Position numbers and translations under genes: made by a program. A DNA stretch of 8,013 bases from Chroococcidiopsidaceae cyanobacterium CP_BM_RX_35 (lineage in GTDB: Bacteria > Cyanobacteriota > Cyanobacteriia > Cyanobacteriales > Chroococcidiopsidaceae), in assembly GCA_019242465.1 (NCBI GenBank), contig JAFAVL010000719.1, positions 1 to 8,013 on the forward strand. The letters are read 5' to 3'. Of the stretch, positions 1 through 5,577 are shown piece after piece (position 1 is the stretch's first letter; every line of letters starts with the position of its first letter). The notes beneath the pieces are model-generated. The model made no database searches and was not told the DNA's origin. It saw only the letters and a list, made by a program, of their open reading frames with translations.

Positions 1-1470
1 TAGATGAGAAAACGAGTAAATTCCCCTTGCTCGTTCCACTAACAACCCATGTTGTGCTTCGATAGATTTTAGTACGGCTTCGCTATCAAGTTGTAGTGTT
101 TCAGGCTCGGCACTAGCGTCAGGTAAGCCACGGATATAATCAGCAATAAGCAGTTCTACTTCTTTTTGCCTGAAAAAGTAATCACCTCGCTCAAAAGTCA
201 GCCTGGCAATTTGGCTGAGTAATTCCTCCTTATGAAAAAGCGATAGTTTTTTGTAAACTTGCTCTCGCTCAATATTCCGTTTAGCATCCCACTTCCTTAG
301 CAGTACACTCAGTCCTTCTTTATAAATCTCAAGACGGTTTACAGGAAAGTTGACTGATTCTTCAAATACTAGACACAGCAGAGTTAGCAGTAGTGGGTTA
401 GTTGAAAGCTCTTGAATCGAACGATTTTCTTTGAGCTTTTGAACAAATTTTTTACCCTTGATTGGGTCTTTAGCAGCAAACCATTTAGTAGCAAAAGTTG
501 CAATCTGGACGCTATCAAAATCTGTAATTTCTACCTCAGTAAATTGTTCGAGCGTATATTCCCGCGTTGCAATTCGACAGGTGATGATAAAGTGACTAGC
601 ATGAAACTGATTTGAAAGCTTTCGGATTTCCTGTAAAACCCGACAACAGTCCGTCTCCCTGACTTCATCTAGTCCATCTAACAGGACTAACATCTTACCC
701 TGACTCAGCAATTGCTCTACGAGGGAATGCTCTACAATTTCAATAACAGCAAACAGGTCTTTAACGTACTCAAGTAAAGTTGATTGCTGTTCTGATTCTG
801 CAAAATCTTTAAGTGTGATAAAAAGCGGAACAAGATGAGTTTGCAGTTGACCGCTACTGCACTGAAGAGCTATATGCTTTAAAAACGTAGTTTTTCCAGC
901 TCCTGGCTTACCCAGCACAACTAGCTTAGAGTACTTTTTAATAGCTTCTAGCCCCGGCAGTCTCTCTTCAGCAACTCCGCCCAAATTTGGACGTTCAAAC
1001 TCGTCTGCTAGACAAACTTTTAATAGGTCTGCAACTTCTAACCGCCTACGGCCGCTAATCTTCTCCAGAACGTTAACCCTGGTGTAGATATTATTCAGCT
1101 CAACTGGCTGAGACATATCTAACACGCGCATTAGACCACAACATTGTTGGATGCTGGGGCTTAAGCGCTGGCGTGCTTCTTGAACTAATGCATCCAATCC
1201 GCCACTGCCAAACCATTCATTTTCCAGCCTTGGTTCAGTGTCTTCAGGGAGATCGGCAATCTCCTGCCAAGGTAGTTCTAGTACTTGACAAATTTTATGA
1301 AAGTTTTCACGTCCTACTGGTTTACCGGCAAAGAAGTTCTGAACTGTGGCACGAGATATCTCCAGTTCAGCTGCAAAGTCAATCTTTGTCGCAAAACTAA
1401 GTACAGCTTTGTTAGCCCGTTTGATGCCTTCTGGTAATGCTTTCAGCGATCGCCTTGCCCGTACCATCAT
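1..1470 (-). CDS. HTH-NACHT NTPase, C-terminus cut by window edge
   Basis: The minus strand reads open for 490 codons from ATG at 1470 to the left edge with no stop, so the C-terminus is missing. Residues about 10-68 form a helix-turn-helix-like N-terminal domain (AAELEISRATVQNFFAGK at 33-50). A linker follows, then a NACHT-type STAND NTPase core: Walker A GKPGAGKT at 187-194, Walker B LVLLDGLDEV at 261-270, a sensor-like IITCR at 295-299, and NPLLLTLLC at 358-366. The last visible residues (YSFSHL) resemble the end of the NACHT winged-helix part; a C-terminal sensor or repeat region would lie outside the window. Start choice: an in-frame TAA lies at 1491-1489, and GAAGAG about 9 bases ahead favours 1470 over a second ATG at 1467. 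NACHT proteins are signal-sensing oligomerising NTPases, and some bacterial ones act in phage defence. The HTH suggests DNA binding, possibly regulatory. Function here is unproven; the domain call is firm. Confidence 0.88.
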   Translation of the reverse strand, partial: MMVRARRSLKALPEGIKRANKAVLSFATKIDFAAELEISRATVQNFFAGKPVGRENFHKICQVLELPWQEIADLPEDTEPRLENEWFGSGGLDALVQEARQRLSPSIQQCCGLMRVLDMSQPVELNNIYTRVNVLEKISGRRRLEVADLLKVCLADEFERPNLGGVAEERLPGLEAIKKYSKLVVLGKPGAGKTTFLKHIALQCSSGQLQTHLVPLFITLKDFAESEQQSTLLEYVKDLFAVIEIVEHSLVEQLLSQGKMLVLLDGLDEVRETDCCRVLQEIRKLSNQFHASHFIITCRIATREYTLEQFTEVEITDFDSVQIATFATKWFAAKDPIKGKKFVQKLKENRSIQELSTNPLLLTLLCLVFEESVNFPVNRLEIYKEGLSVLLRKWDAKRNIEREQVYKKLSLFHKEELLSQIARLTFERGDYFFRQKEVELLIADYIRGLPDASAEPETLQLDSEAVLKSIEAQHGLLVERARGIYSFSHL

Positions 1471-1538
1471 GCTAATGTACTCTTCTAGTTAACAACTAAT
1501 CAGCAGCAGTTTGGCTACTTACGACTTCTTACACTGGT

Positions 1539-1567
1539 AAGGTACCGTTACTCACGCTTGTTGTCAA
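1539..1567 (-). promoter_or_regulatory. Candidate sigma-70 promoter of the NACHT gene
   Basis: On the minus strand a perfect -35 box TTGACA (1567-1562) is followed after 17 bases by TACCTT (1544-1539), a weak -10 match. Transcription would start near 1532, giving a leader of about 60 bases before the ATG at 1470. The heptamer CCGTTAC occurs twice on the plus strand, at 1545-1551 (in the spacer) and 1573-1579 (just upstream of the -35), 28 bases apart. It could be a regulator site, perhaps for the gene's own HTH domain, but that is inference. Confidence 0.35.
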
Positions 1568-1593
1568 ACTAGCCGTTACCGTTTACTCTAAGA

Positions 1594-1611
1594 ATCCCCC
1601 TAAAGAGGGAT
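1594..1611. repeat. Short G/C hairpin, cyanobacterial CCCCCTAAA-type
   Basis: ATCCC and GGGAT flank an 8-base loop (CCTAAAGA) and are followed on the plus strand by an AT-rich run (GGTATTATTT). The motif resembles the short AATCCCCCTAAA/GGGGGAT elements scattered between genes in many cyanobacteria. The stem is only 5 bp, so a terminator role is doubtful. Confidence 0.3.
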
Positions 1612-1629
1612 GGTATTATTTAGTCATCC

Positions 1630-1696
1630 TGTATCTATCAATACCAAGAATGCAGTCATGCCAATTTTACAATGCTTAATTGTATTGATAGATACA
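1630..1696. repeat. Perfect 15-bp inverted repeat with 37-base spacer
   Basis: TGTATCTATCAATAC at 1630-1644 is exactly the reverse complement of GTATTGATAGATACA at 1682-1696, with 37 bases between. Each arm is itself partly symmetrical (GTAT...ATAC), so the pair may be two operator copies in opposite orientation. Other readings are a long-looped RNA hairpin or the ends of a tiny mobile element. No target-site duplication is evident next to the arms. The repeat is certain; its role is not. Confidence 0.8.
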
Positions 1697-1860
1697 AATT
1701 CCGGGTTTATAAAACTATAGTTATTTTTGGGACCTATTTGAATTATTCTAAATTTATGTTTGGTAAACGAAAATAATTTTCTAACTTGCTCAGAGCGAAA
1801 GATGTACATAAAAGCAACATAACATATACAGCCTTCAACCTTTATCCAGACTTGAGCAAA

Positions 1861-1921
1861 GCGGGTATATGCAAGACTGTTAACCAGCTCAGTACTGAAA
1901 GCGGATTACCTATATACCTGC
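1861..1921. repeat. Imperfect 10-bp inverted repeat in the intergenic region
   Basis: GCGGGTATAT at 1861-1870 pairs with ATATACCTGC at 1912-1921 at 9 of 10 positions, with a 41-base loop that contains the 8-bp palindrome CAGTACTG. It could be a structured leader RNA or a pair of protein sites. No known riboswitch or sRNA family is recognised. Confidence 0.4.
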
Positions 1922-2108
1922 TTTAATACAAGCGTCTGCTATTAAGGATCAGCAAGGGCAAAGTTGCTAGGGAATATTCTTATGTAGTTGCAAGGAATTG
2001 ATTGTGAATGCTTAATGAGCTAAGGATGTTTACATTAACGCTACATCCCGACTCTAAGAGCTAGATTTACCACATCTATGATTGCTTAAAGTAGGTTGAA
2101 AACGCGGT

Positions 2109-2132
2109 TAAACACTGGCTGTGTAGTGTTTA
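2109..2132. promoter_or_regulatory. Operator-like 8-8-8 dyad upstream of the PKS operon
   Basis: TAAACACT (2109-2116) and AGTGTTTA (2125-2132) are perfect reverse complements around an 8-base centre, a layout typical of dimeric-regulator sites such as TetR-like operators. A possible -10 box TACAAT lies at 2156-2161, and the corresponding -35 position (17-base spacer, 2133-2138) carries a poor match, as at activator-dependent promoters. The dyad would be centred about 47 bases upstream of a start near 2168. No U-run follows, so a terminator is unlikely. No regulator gene of the expected type is in the window. Confidence 0.45.
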
Positions 2133-2322
2133 GTAATTTAGTTCCATTACGTCACTACAATGCAAACCCATCCCTATCTAAAGCTGGAAAAATTACTTCC
2201 GTAAGGTGTAGCGTCAGGCAATGACAGCGTTTTTATGGACACTGTTGTCTAACTTTATTTAGATATCAAAAGTTCTCCATCTTTGATTTCTAATTCCATA
2301 AAGTCTTTTACCGGATACTGGG

Positions 2323-3597
2323 ATGAAACGAGTCGTAATTACGGGCATTGGTGTTGTCGCTCCTCTCGGAATTGGGAAGGAGCAGTTTTGGAAGAATGCT
2401 ATTCAGGGGCACTCCTATCTCCAAGCCGATCCAGAGATGGAGACCATGGGTATTAAGAGTAAAGTTCTTTGTCGAGTTTCTGACTTCGATCTAGCAGACC
2501 ACTGCTCAGGTCAGGAGTTTGACCATCTTGTCGAGCAAGACCGAGTTGTGCAATTTGGCGTTGCAGCAGGCACAATCGCTGTTCAAGATTCGCAGTTAGA
2601 CCTAAAACAGGAAAATCCAGAGTCTTTAGGCATCATCTTCTCATCAGCGATTGGTGGTACCCCAACTATTCAGAAAATCTTCGAGCAGTGCAGCGAGAAA
2701 GGTAGCCAGCCATTGAGGCACGTAGCAACTGGTGAGAACTTCTATAACGCGGGTATGTTTAACTACTCTGCTGCATTATTGGCTCGCAAATATGACTTCC
2801 AAGGACCTTGCACCTCTCTTTCTACTGGCTGCACTGCTGGTATTGACGCACTGGGCTTAAGCTTTGAATTAATCCGGTCGGGGGAAATGCAGGTGATGCT
2901 AGCAGGAGCAACTGAAGCTCCGCTGACCAGTCTGACTTATTCCACCCTTGATGTTATCGGTTCACTTTCCGTGACTGATTGCGAACCAGAAAAGGCATCG
3001 CGTCCCTTTGATGCTAAGCGAGGTGGCTTTGTTATTGGAGAAGCGGCAGCAGTGTTGGTCCTTGAGGAATTAGAACACGCCTTGAATCGCGGCGCTCATA
3101 TTTATGCTGAAGTGATTAGTTACTACAGCGTCAGCAATGCATTTCATATGACTGACCTTCCCGATCACGGGGTTCCTATGGCAGCAGTTATGGAGCAAGC
3201 GCTGCATCTAGGTAAAGTGGACCCTGAAGAACTTGATTATATTAATGCCCATGGCAGTTCCACACCTCAAAATGACTTGTTTGAGACGAATGCTTACAAG
3301 AAGGTGCTGGGTGATAAAGCGTATCGCTTGCCCATCAGTTCAACCAAGTCAATGATCGGTCACTCCCTGTCTTCTGCCAGTTTGGTGGGAGTTGTGGCAA
3401 CTCTAGGTGCTATCGAACTTTCTATGGTCCACCCAACGATTAATTATGAGTTTCCCGACCCTGATTGTGACTTAGACTATGTACCAAATGTAGCGCGTTC
3501 TACTGAAGTGGGAACAGCCTTGCTAACAGCTAGCGGTTTTGGCGGTATTCATTCGGCAGCAATTCTGCGTAAGTATGGAGCGCCACATGCAGAGTAG
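2323..3597 (+). CDS. Type II PKS ketosynthase alpha (KS-alpha, FabF-like)
   Basis: This 424-residue protein has the full length of a FabF/KS-alpha condensing enzyme. The thiolase-fold Cys-His-His triad is intact: Cys170 in LSTGCTAGIDALG, His310 in NAHGSSTPQND and His347 in KSMIGHS, with Lys342 and a C-terminal GFGG loop (405-408). The GPCTSLSTGCTAG context is closer to type II polyketide KS-alpha than to housekeeping FabF. It should catalyse decarboxylative Claisen condensation of malonyl-ACP onto the growing chain, as a cytosolic heterodimer with the next gene product. It is the first gene of the operon and overlaps KS-beta by 11 bases, as KS pairs usually do, which implies coupled translation. 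The ATG at 2323 is the natural start because the conserved MKRVVITGIGVVAPLG begins there; the ribosome site is weak. A FabF duplicate for a special fatty acid is the main alternative, but the neighbours argue against it. Confidence 0.93.
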   Translation: MKRVVITGIGVVAPLGIGKEQFWKNAIQGHSYLQADPEMETMGIKSKVLCRVSDFDLADHCSGQEFDHLVEQDRVVQFGVAAGTIAVQDSQLDLKQENPESLGIIFSSAIGGTPTIQKIFEQCSEKGSQPLRHVATGENFYNAGMFNYSAALLARKYDFQGPCTSLSTGCTAGIDALGLSFELIRSGEMQVMLAGATEAPLTSLTYSTLDVIGSLSVTDCEPEKASRPFDAKRGGFVIGEAAAVLVLEELEHALNRGAHIYAEVISYYSVSNAFHMTDLPDHGVPMAAVMEQALHLGKVDPEELDYINAHGSSTPQNDLFETNAYKKVLGDKAYRLPISSTKSMIGHSLSSASLVGVVATLGAIELSMVHPTINYEFPDPDCDLDYVPNVARSTEVGTALLTASGFGGIHSAAILRKYGAPHAE

Positions 3598-4810
3598 AAC
3601 AGGTAATAAGGTAGTCATTACTGGCATCGGCATTGTCAACCCCGCCGGGATTGGGAAAGAGGAGTTTTGGGACAATGTAACTACAGGTAAGTCCGCCATT
3701 CGCAGCATCAGTCGCTTTGATGCTACGGGCTTTCCCACTCAAGTGGCGGCAGAAATAGTTAACTTTCAGCCAGCAGATTTTATTCCTCGTCGGTTTATCG
3801 TCAAGACAGACCGTTTTACCCACTATGCCCTGGCAGCAGCCGAGTTGGCGCTGAAAGATGCCGACCTCGATTTAGAACAAGAAGATTCATATCGTGTCGG
3901 GGTTTGGTTTGGGAACAATGCTGGCGGTTGGGATATTTGTGAACGAGGTTTTTACGAACTCTACAACGATGGTCCCACCATGGTTAACCCTTGGCAGGCA
4001 ACTGCTTGGTTTCCTACGGCAGCGCAAGGTTATGTCACTATTAGGTACGGTATTCGAGGTTACAGCAAGAGCTTTGTCTGCGATCGCGCAAGCGGAGCTA
4101 GTGGACTACACTTTGGTGTGAAGTCCATCCTGCAAGGGCATAACGACATCGTGCTGGCTGGCGGTTCAGAGGCTCCAATTACTCGGTTTGGCATGACTTG
4201 TTACTACGAAACGGGTGAAGTCAGCGCTGCTACCGACCCAGAAACTGCCTACCAACCATTCGACCGCGACCGCTCAGGCATGGTACTAGGGGAAGGAAGC
4301 ACAGTTTTGGTGCTGGAGTCAGAGCAGCATGCAACGGCTCGTGGAGCGAAGATTTATGGTGAGGTGACTTCGGGTTGCATGACCACAGATAGCGATCCAA
4401 CAAAAGGCACCCACTTTGAACGGTGTATGCGTCGAGCTATCGAAGATGCTAACATCACACCTGCTGACATCGATGTGGTGTTGGCAGAAGGGTGCGGCAC
4501 ACAAGCTAGCGATCGGGTAGAAGCTCAGGCACTGCAAGCTGTCTTTGGCGAAGCCCCAGATGTGCCCGTCACAGTTCCTAAATCTTTTTACGGTCATCTT
4601 TATGGTGCAAGTTGCGTCACAGAAGTCGCTTGTAGTGTCTTATCGATGGAGACTGGCAAGTTACCAACGATGCAGAAGATATCTCATCTTGATCCCGAAT
4701 GTCAGCTTAACTTTGTGACCCAATCAAGCGACTCTAAAGTGGATTTCACTCTAGTCAACTCGCGGGCACGAGAGGGAGTCAACGCATCGTTTGTCATTGG
4801 TAGAGGATGA
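3587..4810 (+). CDS. Divergent ketosynthase beta / chain-length-factor-like subunit
   Basis: A 407-residue KS-fold protein (VVITGIGIVNPAGIGKEEFW at the N-terminus) paired with KS-alpha. Where KS-alpha has Cys170 this protein, in ungapped alignment back from the shared LAGxxEAP, has Arg167; a cysteine lies two residues earlier (VCDRASGASG, Cys165). The first catalytic His is replaced by Glu301 (LAEGCGTQASD), while the second is kept (His337 in KSFYGHLYGAS). The C-terminal GFGG loop is lost. This is the pattern of a non-condensing KS-beta that sets chain length, although classical chain-length factors carry Gln at the Cys position. Start choice: ATG 3587 has GGAG six bases upstream and begins just before the conserved fold; an upstream in-frame ATG at 3575 and a non-ATG start at 3539 lack a ribosome site. 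The start overlaps the KS-alpha end by 11 bases. Confidence 0.87.
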   Translation: MQSRTGNKVVITGIGIVNPAGIGKEEFWDNVTTGKSAIRSISRFDATGFPTQVAAEIVNFQPADFIPRRFIVKTDRFTHYALAAAELALKDADLDLEQEDSYRVGVWFGNNAGGWDICERGFYELYNDGPTMVNPWQATAWFPTAAQGYVTIRYGIRGYSKSFVCDRASGASGLHFGVKSILQGHNDIVLAGGSEAPITRFGMTCYYETGEVSAATDPETAYQPFDRDRSGMVLGEGSTVLVLESEQHATARGAKIYGEVTSGCMTTDSDPTKGTHFERCMRRAIEDANITPADIDVVLAEGCGTQASDRVEAQALQAVFGEAPDVPVTVPKSFYGHLYGASCVTEVACSVLSMETGKLPTMQKISHLDPECQLNFVTQSSDSKVDFTLVNSRAREGVNASFVIGRG

Positions 4811-4821
4811 GTTCGGTCAAC

Positions 4822-4838
4822 TGCTGCTCTCCGCAGCA
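4822..4838 (+). promoter_or_regulatory. Intercistronic hairpin between KS-beta and ACP
   Basis: TGCTGC and GCAGCA form a perfect 6-bp stem around TCTCC in the 72-base gap after KS-beta. An alternative longer pairing is ACTGC (4820-4824) with GCAGT (4844-4848). A T-run (GTTTTT) lies about 15 bases downstream, too far for a standard terminator. It may be an RNA-processing or stabilising element, or a leaky attenuator. Confidence 0.35.
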
Positions 4839-4882
4839 CTTCTGCAGTCAAGTTTTTCAATTTCAAACTGAGGTAAAGACAC

Positions 4883-5119
4883 ATGGTTATAGATGCTCTA
4901 AAAGATATTTTGCTCGATTTAGGTATTCCAGAAGAATCGATTACCGATACCGCCCTCCTGCGTAAAGACTTGCAGCTCGACTCCACCGAAACAGTTGACA
5001 TTTCCTTGGGATTGAAACGTCGCCTAGGTGTCAACATCAAGCTTGAATCTCGGAAGGATATGACTCTAGCTGAGGTTTGCGACATGATTGATAAGGCTAT
5101 GGCTGCCGCTCCCAGATGA
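4883..5119 (+). CDS. Acyl carrier protein of the type II PKS
   Basis: This 78-residue protein is the usual size for a discrete ACP. The phosphopantetheine attachment serine is Ser34 in LQLDSTETVDI, at the start of helix II, followed by an amphipathic LGLKRRLGV segment and a typical C-terminal helix (LAEVCDMIDKAM). The motif reads DST rather than the DSL of fatty-acid ACPs, which suggests a pathway-specific carrier. It would hold the starter and growing polyketide as thioesters and dock on KS-alpha/KS-beta. GAGG at 4870-4873, nine bases before ATG 4883, gives a good ribosome site. It lies 72 bases after KS-beta and 16 bases before the transferase that probably activates it. Confidence 0.93.
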   Translation: MVIDALKDILLDLGIPEESITDTALLRKDLQLDSTETVDISLGLKRRLGVNIKLESRKDMTLAEVCDMIDKAMAAAPR

Positions 5120-5135
5120 GAGCAGGGGGAGACAA

Positions 5136-5546
5136 TTGTTTCAACTACCCGTACCATCCACTCGACCTAACTCGACAGAGATTAAGGGAATTGGCGTCGA
5201 TATTGCGCCCATCAGCAGGATTGCCGCTATGCTTTCTCGCTATAACCGGGAAACCTTGAGTCTGCTTTTTACCTCAGACGAGATGGATCTCTGCCAATTG
5301 ACAAGTCATCCCGACCGATATTATGCCGCGTGCTTCTCTACCAAAGAAGCTGTGGGAAAAGCGTTAGGCGTTGGCATGGTTGGTATCAACTGGAACGAAG
5401 TTGAGGCACAAGTCACTGACACCAGATTGACAGTTAACCTGTTGGGTGAAGCTCGTCTTCAGGCGTCTAAACGTGGGATTGAGAAATGGTTAGCTACTTG
5501 GTGCCATTGGGATGATTACGTGCTGGTTTACGTCCTTGCCCAGTAA
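5136..5546 (+). CDS. AcpS-type 4'-phosphopantetheinyl transferase
   Basis: The protein transfers phosphopantetheine from CoA to the ACP serine. AcpS-family marks are the metal-binding GIGVDIAPISRI (17-28, Asp22), FTSDEMDLC (45-53), and YYAACFSTKEAVGKALG (62-78) with metal ligand Glu71. At 136 residues it is slightly longer than a typical AcpS (about 120-130). Start choice: the only start codon in frame shortly before the conserved block is TTG 5136, preceded by AGGGGGAG (5124-5131) four bases away. An in-frame TTG at 5088 would add 16 residues and sit deep inside the ACP gene, and has a weaker site. Its place directly after the ACP suggests a dedicated partner, since cyanobacteria often depend on one broad-range Sfp-type enzyme for all carriers. 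Family call is firm, start somewhat uncertain. Confidence 0.88.
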   Translation: MFQLPVPSTRPNSTEIKGIGVDIAPISRIAAMLSRYNRETLSLLFTSDEMDLCQLTSHPDRYYAACFSTKEAVGKALGVGMVGINWNEVEAQVTDTRLTVNLLGEARLQASKRGIEKWLATWCHWDDYVLVYVLAQ

Positions 5547-5577
5547 GTCCTCTAAGCGCAGGAATTGGGAAAGTTAA

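Larger units (their letters stand above)
1471..2322. other. Long intergenic region between divergent units
   Basis: About 850 bases separate the start of the leftward NACHT gene from the start of KS-alpha. No reading frame here has a credible start site and protein-like composition. The stretch is AT-rich and holds a candidate NACHT promoter, a short ATCCC/GGGAT hairpin near 1594-1611, a perfect 15-bp inverted repeat (1630-1696), an imperfect 10-bp inverted repeat (1861-1921) and an 8-bp dyad (2109-2132). I see no tRNA, CRISPR unit or transposase remnant. The control regions of both flanking units must lie here, unless transcription of the PKS operon starts elsewhere. Confidence 0.7.

Noticed and set aside
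1173..1400. Plus-strand frames within 1-1470, including 412-615 and 1173-1400
   Set aside because: They lie opposite the NACHT gene, whose minus-strand frame has clear Walker A and B motifs.
1624..1809. Open frame of 61 codons on the minus strand in the intergenic region
   Set aside because: No ribosome site, composition follows the local AT bias, no recognisable motif, and it spans the 15-bp inverted repeat, which better explains the sequence.
1857..1921. Possible tRNA or small RNA because of AGCTCAGT and paired arms
   Set aside because: No anticodon arm, T-arm or acceptor stem can be assembled; only an imperfect inverted repeat remains.
2221..2262. 13-residue open frame (MTAFLWTLLSNFI) that could be a leader peptide before KS-alpha
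   Set aside because: The ribosome site is poor, there is no run of regulatory codons and no attenuator hairpin after it.
2323..4810. Housekeeping fatty-acid FabF genes or an aryl-polyene locus
   Set aside because: The second KS lacks the catalytic Cys and first His, and the neighbours include a benzoate-type ligase, cupin and cyclase, with no FabG, FabZ or other reducing enzymes in view.
4702..5157. 151-codon minus-strand frame across the KS-beta end and the ACP
   Set aside because: It is antisense to well-supported genes, serine- and arginine-rich without motifs, and has no ribosome site.
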